This document shows, piece after piece, positions 1 to 8,837 of a DNA stretch of 64,000 nucleotides; positions within the stretch are counted from its first letter, which is position 1; every line of letters starts with the position of its first letter. Under the pieces are notes generated by a model. It was not told the DNA's origin and searched no databases. It saw nothing but the letters and a program-made list of their open reading frames with translations. The stretch is taken from positions 2,170,001-2,234,000 of the forward strand of contig NZ_CP076607.1 of assembly GCF_018966525.1 (NCBI RefSeq), in the 5' to 3' direction. This DNA is from Paenibacillus sophorae. Lineage in GTDB: Bacteria > Bacillota > Bacilli > Paenibacillales > Paenibacillaceae. The position numbers were made by a program, and so were the translations under genes.

Positions 1-114
1 GTTATTTACGAAGGGCAAATTGTCGGCGAGGTCTATCCTAAGGATACGAATGATCAGGAGCTTGGGCTAATGATGGCGGGCAGCTTGAAGCGGGGAGGTA
101 AAGCGGGTGTATAA
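1..114 (+). CDS. Nucleoside ABC transporter ATP-binding protein, C-terminal end (partial)
   Basis: The window opens inside an open frame that ends at a TAA at 112-114. The 37 visible residues include a tail of the form LGLMMAG, which matches the LMMAG tail of the complete ATPase at 40352-41884. The reading frame overlaps the following permease GTG start by 8 bases, as expected in a translationally coupled importer operon. From the neighbours this is the energising subunit of a BmpA/NupN-type purine nucleoside importer. The identity rests on the short tail and the context, because the Walker motifs lie outside the window. Confidence 0.75.
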   Translation, partial: VIYEGQIVGEVYPKDTNDQELGLMMAGSLKRGGKAGV

Positions 115-1180
115 GCTTAAAAAAATATTTGCGACAGACAGCTATATTGTGCCTCTTGTCGCGATTCTGCTCGGATTTCTGGTTGGCGCGGCAGTAATGC
201 TGATCGGCGGTTATGATCCGATCGCAGCCTATGGCGCTTTGTTCAAACGCGTATTCGGCAGCGCGTATGATTTTGGAGAAGCGATCCGCGAAATGACGCC
301 GCTGATGCTGACCGGTCTTTCCGTGGCCTTTGCTTTCCGTTCAGGGATGTTCAACATCGGCGCGGACGGACAGGTGCTGATCGGAATGACCGCAGCCTCA
401 GTTATCGGAATCAAGCTGGCTGGACTTCCCGCATTTTTATTGGTGCCGCTGGCAGTGATCGGAGCGGGTCTGTTCGGCGGAATGTGGGCCGGAATAGCAG
501 GTTATCTGAAGGCCAAGCGGGGCATTAACGAGGTTATTACGACCATTATGTTAAATTGGGTTGCCCTGTACCTTGCGAACTATATCGTAAGAACGTTCCT
601 CCTGATTCCGGGGCAGAACCGCTCAGAGGATATTCCTGCGTCGATGTCGCTCACTTTTTTGAACTCCATCTTTGACAACGCCCGTCTGCATTGGGGGACT
701 GTTATCGCGCTTGCGGCGGCGGTGTTCTTTTACATCTACTTGTGGAAAACGAAGCAGGGCTTCGAAATGCGCGCTGTAGGCCTGAATTCCCATGCTGCGG
801 AATATGCTGGCATGAATGTCAGACGCAATGTAATGAAGTCAATGTTCATCGCGGGAGTGTTTGCCGGACTCGCCGGAGCGGGCGAGGTGCTTGGAGTATT
901 CCACTACCAGTCTGTACTCGCGGCTTCACCGGGCTATGGGTTTGACGGGATTGCCGTTGCGCTGCTGGGGCTTACTCATCCATTCGGGGTCATTCTGGCC
1001 GCGATCCTGTACGGCATGCTGACCTACGGTTCTGCAGGCATGAGCTTCAACGCAGATGTCCCTCCGGAACTGATCCGCATCGTGATCGGCTCGATCATAT
1101 TCTTTATCGCGGCACAGGGGATTGTCCGCTGGGTGCTTAAGCCGTTTTACTTCAAGCGCAAGAAAGAGAAGGTGTTATAG
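107..1180 (+). CDS. Nucleoside ABC transporter permease (YufP/NupP-like)
   Basis: A 357-residue integral membrane protein with about eight to ten hydrophobic segments and the BPD_transp_2 signature: a conserved GMFNIGADGQ motif near residue 80, a GINEVI(T)TIMLNW motif near 140 and an AVGLN..AAEYAGM motif near 220. These are typical of the larger of the two permeases in BmpA-dependent purine nucleoside importers. The start is a GTG at 107 overlapping the ATPase stop, with GGGGAGG upstream. Its stop is directly adjacent to the ATG of the second permease. A paralogous system at 39036-43948 has the same gene order. Confidence 0.9.
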   Translation: MYKLKKIFATDSYIVPLVAILLGFLVGAAVMLIGGYDPIAAYGALFKRVFGSAYDFGEAIREMTPLMLTGLSVAFAFRSGMFNIGADGQVLIGMTAASVIGIKLAGLPAFLLVPLAVIGAGLFGGMWAGIAGYLKAKRGINEVITTIMLNWVALYLANYIVRTFLLIPGQNRSEDIPASMSLTFLNSIFDNARLHWGTVIALAAAVFFYIYLWKTKQGFEMRAVGLNSHAAEYAGMNVRRNVMKSMFIAGVFAGLAGAGEVLGVFHYQSVLAASPGYGFDGIAVALLGLTHPFGVILAAILYGMLTYGSAGMSFNADVPPELIRIVIGSIIFFIAAQGIVRWVLKPFYFKRKKEKVL

Positions 1181-2137
1181 ATGGATTTGCTGACACTGGG
1201 CCAAATGCTCAATACAACGCTAGTATTTTCCACAGCGCTCATTTTTGCCGCCCTTGGGGGCATCTTCTCCGAACGCTCGGGCGTGGTTAACATCGGGCTT
1301 GAAGGTCTGATGATGTTCGGCGCCTTTGCCGCCGCCGTCGGCGGTTATTATGCGCAGGACGCCGGCTATGAAACCATGGCTCCTTGGATCGGTGTCCTCT
1401 GCGCTATGGCGGTCGGCATGCTTGGAGCGCTTATCCATGCCGTTGCTTCCATTACGTTCAAAGCGGACCAGACGATCAGCGGTACGGTAATCAACTTCCT
1501 GGCCGCAGGCAGCACGCTTTACCTGGTTAAGCTGCTGTTTGAAGGGGCGGGCGAAACTCCTCTCATTGATGGCTTTAGCAAATATCCGATTCCGGTGCTT
1601 TCCAAAATTCCGGTTATCGGACCCGGTCTGTTCAACAACTATCCAACTACGTACTTGGCGATCATACTGGTTATTGTCGTGTATTACCTTCTGTTCAAAA
1701 CGCCGTTTGGTCTTCGTCTTCGGGCGGTCGGTGAGCATCCGAGCGCGGCGGATACGCTTGGCGTTAACGTCAACCGTATGCGTTATGTCGGTGTGATGCT
1801 CAGCGGAATGTTCGCAGGCATAGGCGGCGCGACGATCACGCTGACGACTACAGGCACCTTTGCCCACAACACGATTTCCGGGCAGGGCTTTATTGCGATT
1901 GCGGCTATGATTTTCGGCAAATGGAATCCGCTTGGCGCCTTTGGCGCCGCCGTGTTCTTCGGTTTTTCGCAGGCGATTCGCAACTATGTTCAGTTATTCG
2001 GCTGGTCCCAGAGTATTCCGCAGGAATTTATTTATATGATTCCGTATGTGCTGACAATCATCGTTCTCGTGAGCGCGGTGGGCCGCTCCTCGGCGCCGTC
2101 TGCGCTCGGACAGCCTTACGATCCAAGCAAACGTTAA
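1181..2137 (+). CDS. Nucleoside ABC transporter permease (YufQ/NupQ-like)
   Basis: A 318-residue membrane protein, the shorter partner permease. It carries GGIFSERSGVVNIGLEGLM near residue 25, KADQTISGTVIN near 105 and LRAVGEHPSAADTLGVNV near 190, all hallmarks of the second permease of guanosine/purine-nucleoside importers. Its ATG begins the base after the TAG of the first permease, so the two are almost certainly cotranslated and form the heterodimeric channel. It closes the operon: a strong terminator follows at 2169-2207. The lipoprotein gene and most of the ATPase gene lie upstream of the window. Confidence 0.9.
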   Translation: MDLLTLGQMLNTTLVFSTALIFAALGGIFSERSGVVNIGLEGLMMFGAFAAAVGGYYAQDAGYETMAPWIGVLCAMAVGMLGALIHAVASITFKADQTISGTVINFLAAGSTLYLVKLLFEGAGETPLIDGFSKYPIPVLSKIPVIGPGLFNNYPTTYLAIILVIVVYYLLFKTPFGLRLRAVGEHPSAADTLGVNVNRMRYVGVMLSGMFAGIGGATITLTTTGTFAHNTISGQGFIAIAAMIFGKWNPLGAFGAAVFFGFSQAIRNYVQLFGWSQSIPQEFIYMIPYVLTIIVLVSAVGRSSAPSALGQPYDPSKR

Positions 2138-2168
2138 TGGAGGGTCCGCTGACGCGCCATTTCTGTTC

Positions 2169-2207
2169 CAACCGCATTTCCGGTTTCGGCCGGGAGTGCG
2201 GTTTTTT
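2169..2207 (+). terminator. Intrinsic terminator of the first nucleoside importer operon
   Basis: The arms ACCGCA and TGCGGT, with an inner TCCGG/CCGGGA pairing, are followed by TTTTTTG. It lies 30 bases after the permease stop. Confidence 0.85.
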
Positions 2208-2353
2208 GTTTGGCGGAGAACTGCTTCGCCAGGCAATTCTGGATAGTCTGGGCATAGGTACAGGCAGGATGGAGCGGCTCCGAATACACTGTACTCGAAG
2301 GCGGCAATACGATCTGAGTTCCAATGAAAACACTGGAAAGTGGGAGGGATATT

Positions 2354-2683
2354 ATGACACAACAAGTGACCAAGAAGCAGGTTATGAAGCTGGTGGGCAA
2401 AAATATCGTAGCGGTGAAAAAAGACGGAACAAAGGTTGCGGGCAAGCTGCTTCGCATTTCGGGCAATCGTCTGATCGTACAGCGTACCGGAGGCAAAAAA
2501 GTGCAAATCAAAGCCATCATACCGCTCGTGCTGTTCGACCTGCTCGCAGTAGGAACCGCTCCTTACGCCTACGGAGGATATGGCTATGGACCCTACTCGC
2601 CTTACGGTCCGGGATATGGTTACAGCCATGGGTACGGCCCTGGCGGTTATGGCGGCGGACCTTACCCTTACGGTTTTTTTTAA
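2354..2683 (+). CDS. Small protein with basic N-terminus and Gly/Tyr-rich C-terminal tail
   Basis: A 109-residue protein. The ATG at 2354 is chosen because TGGGAGGGA lies 5 to 8 bases upstream; an ATG 30 bases earlier has no ribosome site. Residues 1 to about 55 are Lys-rich, with a KKDGTKVAGKLLRISGNRL stretch that looks like a small beta-barrel RNA-binding or LSM-like fold (inference). A short hydrophobic stretch follows, and the last 40 residues are almost all Gly, Tyr and Pro. Similar Gly/Tyr-rich tails occur in spore-surface and cell-surface proteins of Bacillales, but I do not recognise a named family. It is convergent with the GNAT gene and only 8 bases separate their stops. Confidence 0.7.
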   Translation: MTQQVTKKQVMKLVGKNIVAVKKDGTKVAGKLLRISGNRLIVQRTGGKKVQIKAIIPLVLFDLLAVGTAPYAYGGYGYGPYSPYGPGYGYSHGYGPGGYGGGPYPYGFF

Positions 2684-2691
2684 GAGATAAC

Positions 2692-3150
2692 TCAAATGCC
2701 TGGCGGCAAGAAGCGCTTTTCCATCTCATAGCACATACTCTGCGGCACATACCGGATCACGATATAGTCCAGCTTCTCGTAAAAAGAGAGCCCGGCGGCA
2801 TTTCCGACGTCTACAGCTACTTTGGATCGATGGCATCCGCGTGATAATGCAAACCGCTCCGCCCGGTCCATCAGCAGATTTCCCCAGCGCTTTCGTTTCG
2901 CCGAAGCGGCGACGGCCAGCATATCGATATAGAGTAAATCTCCGTGCAGCATAAAATGGACAAATCCCAGCGGGTCGCTGTCATAATCAGCGCTCGCTAC
3001 AAGCGTAACTCCCTGCCCGAGCCGGCGCGGGAGTTCTTTTTTGACCTGTTCCAGCACTTTTGCGGGCAAATGGGACAAAGGCACAAGCTCGGTCTCAATT
3101 AACCGGTGAATAATCTCATCGTCCTGCTTGGGGCGGCGGTAACGGATCAC
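2692..3150 (-). CDS. GNAT-family N-acetyltransferase
   Basis: A 152-residue acetyl-CoA-dependent acyltransferase. The GNAT motif A region is recognisable around VAASAKRKRWGNLLMDRAE (the R/Q-x-x-G acetyl-CoA loop is represented by RKRWGN), followed by an asparagine-rich VDVGNAAGLSFYEKLDY motif B that is characteristic of the fold. The GTG at 3150 is preferred over a GTG at 3168 because GGAAGGGGG sits 6 bases upstream of 3150. The substrate cannot be told from sequence. It is encoded alone on the minus strand just upstream of, and divergent from, the ilv promoter. Confidence 0.8.
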   Translation of the reverse strand: MIRYRRPKQDDEIIHRLIETELVPLSHLPAKVLEQVKKELPRRLGQGVTLVASADYDSDPLGFVHFMLHGDLLYIDMLAVAASAKRKRWGNLLMDRAERFALSRGCHRSKVAVDVGNAAGLSFYEKLDYIVIRYVPQSMCYEMEKRFLPPGI

Positions 3151-3256
3151 GGTGCATCCCCCTTCCACACTTTGTCGTACATCATATGATAGACGGGGGG
3201 CTGGATGTTCCGCCCAGAATAAAAGAAGGACAAGACGGAGAGTTTAAAATAAGGGA

Positions 3257-3285
3257 TTGACTAACCGTGTAAGGAATCATATAAT
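3257..3285 (+). promoter_or_regulatory. Sigma-A promoter of the ilv-leu operon
   Basis: TTGACT at 3257-3262 and a perfect TATAAT at 3280-3285 are separated by 17 bases. Transcription should start near 3292, at the beginning of the T-box leader. Confidence 0.85.
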
Positions 3286-3291
3286 GTGTCT

Positions 3292-3650
3292 AAACATTTT
3301 AACGAGCATATCGGCAATGAAGAGGACGAAGTTTTAAGGGCTCTTTTGACCAGAGAGCGGGTGGAACTGCTGAAACCACCGCCAAAACCCCTTATATACG
3401 AGCTCACCTCGGAGCTGTTTCCCTGAAAGGTCCGCCAGCCTGATCCGGTGGAATTATTAGGGGAAATCGTGTGGTCCGCGTTACGGACTTTAGGTTGCAA
3501 AGATCGGCTTTTGCCTACATCGATGGGTTTTTGCATACCTGCCAAGGCATTGCATCGCGAGATGCTATGTAAATATGGGTGGTACCACGGAAGAACAGCC
3601 TTTCGTCCCTCACGCGCTTATTCGGCGCAGAGGAGATGAAAGGCTTTTTG
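3292..3650 (+). promoter_or_regulatory. T-box leader, probably tRNA-Leu responsive, before ilvB
   Basis: The T-box core GGGTGGTACCACGG lies at 3577-3590 and is followed by a terminator with arms AGCCTTTC (3597-3604) and GAAAGGCT (3638-3645) plus a T run. Upstream, the AG-bulge and distal-loop region of stem I is visible around 3348-3388. The 3' side of stem I contains a likely specifier loop at 3399-3415 where CTC occurs twice (3403-3405 and 3408-3410), so a leucine specifier is read in either register. Uncharged tRNA-Leu would stabilise the antiterminator and allow transcription of ilvBNC-leuA. The T-box call is secure from the core motif; the specifier assignment is inference. Confidence 0.88.
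3597..3650 (+). terminator. T-box attenuator terminator
   Basis: The stem AGCCTTTC/GAAAGGCT with a long loop runs into TTTTTGTTTT. It is mutually exclusive with the T-box antiterminator. Confidence 0.85.
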
Positions 3651-3737
3651 TTTTGTATGAAGCCGGATGAAATGGATGAACAAAAGGCGATCGTCGTTTG
3701 CATAGGAAAGTTGACATTTTGTAAGGAGGATGACTGA

Positions 3738-5480
3738 ATGATGACGCAAATACCGGAAATGCGGTCGACAGAGGAGTTACGGGAGAAATGGAAGACGCCG
3801 GAAGTGATTTCGGGGTCGGAGATTCTGCTGCGCAGCCTGGTCCTGGAGGGCGTGGATACCGTGTTCGGATATCCCGGGGGAGCCGTCCTGTATATCTATG
3901 ACGCATTATACGGATTCAATGATTTCAAGCATGTGCTGACCCGGCATGAGCAGGGCGCGATTCATGCGGCGGACGGATATGCAAGAGCAAGCGGCAAGCC
4001 GGGCGTCTGTATCGCGACTTCCGGACCAGGGGCGACCAATCTGGTCACCGGAATCGCTACAGCGTATATGGATTCCGTTCCGCTGGTGGTCATCACGGGC
4101 AACGTATTCTCAAGCCTGATCGGTACGGACGCTTTCCAGGAAGCGGACATTACCGGCATCACGATGCCAATTACCAAGCATAGCTATCTGGTGCGCAATG
4201 TGGAAGACCTGCCTAGAATCATTCATGAAGCTTTCCATATCGCATCGACGGGCCGCAAAGGGCCGGTGCTTATCGATATTCCAAAGGATGTATCCGCGGC
4301 GAAGACGCTGTTCACTCCCGTGAATAACGTAAATCTTCGGGGATACAATCCGCGCACGGTTCCGAACAAGCTGCAGCTCGACAAACTGGTGCGCGCGATT
4401 TCGGAAGCGGAGCGGCCGATCATCATTGCTGGCGGCGGGGTTATCTATTCCGGCGCGCATGAAGCGATGTACGAATTCGTCAAGCGGACGGAAATTCCGA
4501 TCACGACAACGCTGCTAGGACTGGGCGCTTTCCCGAGTGGCGACGAATTGTGGGTGGGAATGCCGGGCATGCACGGCACGTACACGGCGAACAACGCCAT
4601 CCAGCAGTGCGATTTGCTGATCAACATTGGAGCCCGGTTCGACGACCGCGTAACGGGTAAGCTTGACGGCTTCGCGCCAAAAGCCAAGATCGTGCATATC
4701 GACATCGACCCTGCCGAAATCGGAAAGAACATATCTCCTGACATTCCAATCGTAGGAGACGTCAAGACGGTCCTGGAGATGCTGATTCCCGAAGTTGAAC
4801 GGGCTTCCAAAGCGGACGCATGGAGAACCCAGATTGCCCAGTGGAAGCTGGATAAACCGCTTCGTTACAATGATGAAGGCAAAGTGCTGAAGCCCCAGTG
4901 GGTCATTGAGCTGATCAATGAAACCACGAAAGGCGAAGCAATCGTGACGACGGACGTTGGCCAGCATCAAATGTGGGCGGCGCAGTATTACAAGTTCAAT
5001 CATCCGCGTTCCTTTATTACGTCGGGCGGTCTTGGAACGATGGGCTTCGGTTTCCCTTCGGCGATCGGCGCGCAGATGGCGAACCCGGACCGGCTCGTCG
5101 TATCGATCAACGGCGACGGCGGTATGCAGATGTGTTCCCAGGAGCTGGCCATCTGTGCGATCAATAACATCCCGGTTAAGATCGTCGTTATCAACAACGA
5201 GGTGCTCGGGATGGTGCGGCAGTGGCAGAATCTCATTTATGAGAAGCGTTACAGCTATACGGATCTGGCCGGCAGCCCGAACTTTGTGAAGCTGGCGGAA
5301 GCTTACGGTGTAAAAGGAATCCGGGCGACAACGAAGGAAGAAGCAAGGGCGGCATGGCAGGAAGCTTTGGAAACGCCGGGGCCGGTATTGGTGGAATTCC
5401 TTGTTTCCAAGGACGAAAATGTCTACCCGATGGTAACCCAGGGCTCGACCATCGATCAAATGCTGATGGGGGATGAATAA
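3738..5480 (+). CDS. ilvB: Acetolactate synthase, large catalytic subunit
   Basis: A 580-residue ThDP enzyme condensing two pyruvates (or pyruvate and 2-oxobutyrate) in the first common step of Val/Leu/Ile synthesis. The N-terminal Pyr domain has the catalytic Glu in RHEQGAIHAADGYARA near residue 70, followed by a central domain with GARFDDRVTGK. The C-terminal PP domain has the GDGGMQM...NN ThDP/Mg motif near residue 450. A GLGTMGFGFPSAIGA stretch is also typical of AHAS. AAGGAGG lies 9 bases before the ATG at 3738; a second ATG follows at 3741. It is the first gene after the T-box and ends 2 bases before the small-subunit gene. Confidence 0.97.
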   Translation: MMTQIPEMRSTEELREKWKTPEVISGSEILLRSLVLEGVDTVFGYPGGAVLYIYDALYGFNDFKHVLTRHEQGAIHAADGYARASGKPGVCIATSGPGATNLVTGIATAYMDSVPLVVITGNVFSSLIGTDAFQEADITGITMPITKHSYLVRNVEDLPRIIHEAFHIASTGRKGPVLIDIPKDVSAAKTLFTPVNNVNLRGYNPRTVPNKLQLDKLVRAISEAERPIIIAGGGVIYSGAHEAMYEFVKRTEIPITTTLLGLGAFPSGDELWVGMPGMHGTYTANNAIQQCDLLINIGARFDDRVTGKLDGFAPKAKIVHIDIDPAEIGKNISPDIPIVGDVKTVLEMLIPEVERASKADAWRTQIAQWKLDKPLRYNDEGKVLKPQWVIELINETTKGEAIVTTDVGQHQMWAAQYYKFNHPRSFITSGGLGTMGFGFPSAIGAQMANPDRLVVSINGDGGMQMCSQELAICAINNIPVKIVVINNEVLGMVRQWQNLIYEKRYSYTDLAGSPNFVKLAEAYGVKGIRATTKEEARAAWQEALETPGPVLVEFLVSKDENVYPMVTQGSTIDQMLMGDE

Positions 5481-5482
5481 CG

Positions 5483-5968
5483 GTGGAAAGAAATACGATT
5501 TCCGTGCTGGTGAACGACCAGCCTGGTGTGCTCCAACGGGTATCGGGGCTGTTCGGACGGCGCGGGTTTAATATTGAGAGCATTACCGTTGGTCAATCCG
5601 AGGAGGCTGGACTTTCCCGGATGGTCATCGTAACCTTGGGAGATGATGACCAGCTGGAGCAGATTGAGAAGCAGCTCTATAAGCTGATCGATGTCATCAA
5701 GGTTGTTGACCTTAGCGCAAAGCCGATGGTTGCCAGAGAGTTGGCGCTGATTAAGGTCAAGGCCGATCCTTCCGAGCGGCCGGAGATTATGGGCGTGGTC
5801 GAAACGTTCCGCGCCTCCGTAGTCGACATCGGCAGCACGAGCATGCTTGTGCAGGTGGTTGGGGACACGCAGAAGATCGACGCTATGATCGAACTGCTGA
5901 AGCCTTACGGCATCAGAGAGCTGTCCCGGACCGGCGTTACGGCAATGATCCGCGGAAATGTGCAATAG
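5483..5968 (+). CDS. ilvN: Acetolactate synthase, small regulatory subunit
   Basis: A 161-residue regulatory subunit that confers valine feedback inhibition on IlvB. The N-terminal ACT domain is clear in VLVNDQPGVLQRVSGLFGRRGFNIESI, which is the classical IlvH/IlvN opening, and a second ALS_ss_C domain carries the conserved ELALIKV stretch. The start is a GTG at 5483, two bases after the ilvB stop, with GGGGGA upstream, so the two subunits are probably made together. The length matches the family (about 160-170 residues). Confidence 0.95.
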   Translation: MERNTISVLVNDQPGVLQRVSGLFGRRGFNIESITVGQSEEAGLSRMVIVTLGDDDQLEQIEKQLYKLIDVIKVVDLSAKPMVARELALIKVKADPSERPEIMGVVETFRASVVDIGSTSMLVQVVGDTQKIDAMIELLKPYGIRELSRTGVTAMIRGNVQ

Positions 5969-5991
5969 GTATATTTTACAGCTTTAGCGAA

Positions 5992-6019
5992 TTGCTGCTT
6001 TTTTGCAGTACAATATAAT
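5992..6019 (+). promoter_or_regulatory. Probable internal sigma-A promoter for ilvC-leuA
   Basis: TTGCTG at 5992-5997 and a perfect TATAAT at 6014-6019 are separated by 16 bases, placed right after ilvN. It would allow ilvC and leuA to be transcribed independently of the upstream T-box. Confidence 0.6.
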
Positions 6020-6038
6020 AATGAACGGTATGCCCGCG

Positions 6039-6102
6039 AAAGAGCGGGAGCTTGAGGGAAAGTGCTGCATGTACAGCCCTTCTCCTGAAGCACCCGCTCT
6101 TT
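6039..6102 (+). promoter_or_regulatory. Long hairpin in the ilvN-ilvC intergenic RNA
   Basis: AAAGAGCGGG (6039-6048) pairs exactly with CCCGCTCTTT (6093-6102) around a 44-base interior that contains a second small hairpin (GCTG/CAGC). No T run follows, so it is not a terminator. It may be a processing or stability element, or a cis-regulatory structure of the internal transcript. Confidence 0.5.
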
Positions 6103-6135
6103 AGATGGGTTCCAAATTAAAGGAGGATTTTATCA

Positions 6136-7128
6136 ATGGCAGTAACAACGTACTATGAGCAGGATGGAGATCTGAGCGTATTAAAAGGTAAAACAATCGC
6201 GGTTATCGGTTATGGCAGCCAGGGACATGCCCAGGCGCAGAACCTGCGCGACAGCGGACTTCAAGTCATCATCGGCCTGCGCGAAGGCAAATCGTTCCAA
6301 ACCGCAAAGAATGACGGTTTCGAAGTGCTGCCGGTCTCCGAAGCGGTATCCCGTGCGGACGTAGTGCAAATTCTGATGCCTGACGAAACCCAGGCGGCCG
6401 TTTACAAGAACGAAATCGAACCAAACCTGAAACAAGGCGCGGCGCTCATGTTCTCCCACGGCTTCAACGTTCATTTCGGCCAAATCGTAGCTCCGAAGGA
6501 TTCGGATGTGCTGCTGGTTGCGCCTAAGTCCCCAGGACACATGGTTCGCCGCACTTATGAAGAAGGCTTTGGTGTTCCCGGCCTGATCGCGATCGAGCAG
6601 GATGCAACAGGCAGCGCGAAGGCGATCGGCCTTGCTTATGCCAAAGGTATTGGCTGTACCCGCGCAGGGGTAATCGAAACCTCCTTCCGCGAAGAGACGG
6701 AAACCGATCTGTTCGGTGAACAGGCCGTACTGTGCGGCGGCGTCACAGCTCTGATCAAAGCTGGCTTTGAAACGCTGGTTGAAGCTGGCTATGCTCCGGA
6801 AATGGCTTACTTTGAGTGCTTGCATGAAATGAAGCTGATCGTTGACCTCATCTATGAAGGAGGTATGGCAACGATGCGCGATTCCATCAGTAACACGGCG
6901 GAATACGGCGACTATGTAACTGGTCCGCGCGTTGTAACCGACGAAACGAAGAAAGCGATGAAGGCTGTGCTCAGCGATATCCAGCAGGGTAAATTTGCTC
7001 GCGATTTCATTCTCGAGAACCAATCGGGCCGTGCTTTCCTGACCGCTACACGCCGCAACGAAGCTGCTCATCCGATCGAAGTTGTTGGCGGACAACTGCG
7101 CGAAATGATGGCTTGGATCAAGAAATAA
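6136..7128 (+). CDS. ilvC: Ketol-acid reductoisomerase (class I, NADPH)
   Basis: A 330-residue enzyme that isomerises and reduces acetolactate or acetohydroxybutyrate. The N-terminal Rossmann motif GYGSQGHAQAQNLRDSG lies near residue 25, and the C-terminal knotted domain has the metal ligands in ETETDLFGEQAVLCGG and the conserved FECLHEMKLIVDLIYEGG. About 330 residues is the short class I form usual in Firmicutes. AAAGGAGGA lies 8 bases before the ATG. It sits between ilvN and leuA and is preceded by its own promoter and hairpin. Confidence 0.97.
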   Translation: MAVTTYYEQDGDLSVLKGKTIAVIGYGSQGHAQAQNLRDSGLQVIIGLREGKSFQTAKNDGFEVLPVSEAVSRADVVQILMPDETQAAVYKNEIEPNLKQGAALMFSHGFNVHFGQIVAPKDSDVLLVAPKSPGHMVRRTYEEGFGVPGLIAIEQDATGSAKAIGLAYAKGIGCTRAGVIETSFREETETDLFGEQAVLCGGVTALIKAGFETLVEAGYAPEMAYFECLHEMKLIVDLIYEGGMATMRDSISNTAEYGDYVTGPRVVTDETKKAMKAVLSDIQQGKFARDFILENQSGRAFLTATRRNEAAHPIEVVGGQLREMMAWIKK

Positions 7129-7249
7129 GATTGGCATAATCAGTATCAGTCTAAGGATACACATATAAACGCAAGTCTTCAGGTGCGGCTCCGCTTTACG
7201 CGGGCCGCATTTGGAGCGTTTGATGATTACTTTTAAGGAGGTGCCCGGC

Positions 7250-8791
7250 ATGCGAAAAATTTATATTTTCGATACAACACTGCGTGACGGAGAACAGTCC
7301 CCCGGCGTGAATCTGAATACTCAGGAGAAGCTGGAGATCGCCTATCAACTGGAAAAGCTGGGGATTGACCGTATGGAAGCGGGGTTTCCCGCGGCATCGC
7401 CGGGAGATTTGGCCGCAGTCAATGCAGTTGCCAGAGCGGTAAAGAATGTAACCGTCATTGGCCTTTCCAGATCCCGTGAAAGCGATATCGATGCCGTCAA
7501 GGAGGCGCTGCAGGGCGCGCAGGACCCTTGTATTCATCTCTTTCTCGCGACTTCCCCGATTCACCGTCAGCATAAGCTCCGGATGGATAAGGGGCAGGTT
7601 CTGGAGACGGCGCAGGCAGCCATCCGCTATGCGAAGAAGTATTTCTCCAAGCTGGAATTTTCGCTTGAGGATGCGGGACGAACCGAGCTCGACTTTATGG
7701 CCGAGGTCGTCGGCATGGCCGTTCGCGAAGGTGCGAGCGTCGTCAACATTCCGGATACGGTCGGATATTTGAATCCGTCGGAGTACGGGGCAATCTTCAA
7801 ATATTTAAAAGAAAATGTTCCTGACATCGACCGCGTTCAGCTTAGCGCGCACTGCCATAACGATCTGGGAATGGCCACGGCGAATACGCTGGCGGCGATC
7901 CAGAATGGGGCGGATCAAATCGAGGGCACAATCAACGGCATCGGTGAACGCGCGGGCAATACGGCAATTGAAGAGGTTGCAATGGCGCTCGAGACGCGCA
8001 GCAATTTCTTTGGGGCGAAGACGTCGCTTGTGCTGTCCGAGATTTCGCGCACAAGCCGCCTGGTCAGCAAATTGACCGGTATGGTCGTGCCGGGGAACAA
8101 GGCGATCGTCGGCGCGAACGCTTTTGCGCATGAGTCGGGCATTCATCAGGACGGCATGCTCAAGGAGAAGACGACATACGAGATTATGACGCCGGAAACG
8201 ATTGGCCTGAAGGAGAGCAAACTGGTGCTCGGCAAGCATTCCGGCCGCCATGCTTTCCGGGATAAGCTGACCGATCTGGGCTATGATCTGCCGGACGATG
8301 TACTGAATGCGGCGTTCTCCAGATTCAAGGATTTAGCGGACAGGAAGAAGGAAGTATCCGACGAGGATATTTTGGCGCTGATGGAAGAGCGGCTGGGCGT
8401 TACGCCGGAGATTTACAGCCTGCGCACCCTGTACGTCACATACGGCAATGAAGCGACGCCGACCGCCAAGTTGATTCTTAACGGCCCGCCGGAGGAGCCA
8501 ATTGTTGCAGTAGCTGAGGGGAACGGCTCGGTGGATGCGATATATAACGCCATCGACCAGGCAACTCGCGAGGAAGTCAAGCTGGACGATTATTCCATCA
8601 AATCCGTCACTCAAGGCAAGGACGCCCAGGGCGAGGTGCATGTCATTTTGTCTCAGGGTATTGTCGCTGCGGCGGGGAGAGGACTCAGCACTGACATTCT
8701 GGAGGCCAGCGCCCGTGCTTATCTTGATGCGCTCAACAAGCTGATTGAGAAGCGCAAGACGTATACAAAGCGCGAGAACGCTCACTTATAG
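7250..8791 (+). CDS. leuA: 2-isopropylmalate synthase
   Basis: A 513-residue enzyme that condenses 2-oxoisovalerate with acetyl-CoA, committing carbon to leucine. The N-terminal TIM barrel has DTTLRDGEQSPG at the start, HCHNDLGMATAN near residue 200 (metal ligands) and GIGERAGN. The C-terminal third is the LeuA dimer/allosteric domain that binds leucine. The ATG at 7250 is chosen because TTTAAGGAGGT precedes it by 7 bases; an upstream in-frame start at 7211 lacks such a site. It closes the operon, with a terminator at 8838-8880. leuB lies separately at 13412 and leuC/leuD are not in the window. Confidence 0.96.
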   Translation: MRKIYIFDTTLRDGEQSPGVNLNTQEKLEIAYQLEKLGIDRMEAGFPAASPGDLAAVNAVARAVKNVTVIGLSRSRESDIDAVKEALQGAQDPCIHLFLATSPIHRQHKLRMDKGQVLETAQAAIRYAKKYFSKLEFSLEDAGRTELDFMAEVVGMAVREGASVVNIPDTVGYLNPSEYGAIFKYLKENVPDIDRVQLSAHCHNDLGMATANTLAAIQNGADQIEGTINGIGERAGNTAIEEVAMALETRSNFFGAKTSLVLSEISRTSRLVSKLTGMVVPGNKAIVGANAFAHESGIHQDGMLKEKTTYEIMTPETIGLKESKLVLGKHSGRHAFRDKLTDLGYDLPDDVLNAAFSRFKDLADRKKEVSDEDILALMEERLGVTPEIYSLRTLYVTYGNEATPTAKLILNGPPEEPIVAVAEGNGSVDAIYNAIDQATREEVKLDDYSIKSVTQGKDAQGEVHVILSQGIVAAAGRGLSTDILEASARAYLDALNKLIEKRKTYTKRENAHL

Positions 8792-8837
8792 GAAGCGACG
8801 CTCGCAGCTTTTAGACCATGAGAACGGCAGTATATAT

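Noticed and set aside
4515..5459. 314-codon minus-strand frame opposite ilvB
   Set aside because: It is a shadow of a highly conserved enzyme gene.
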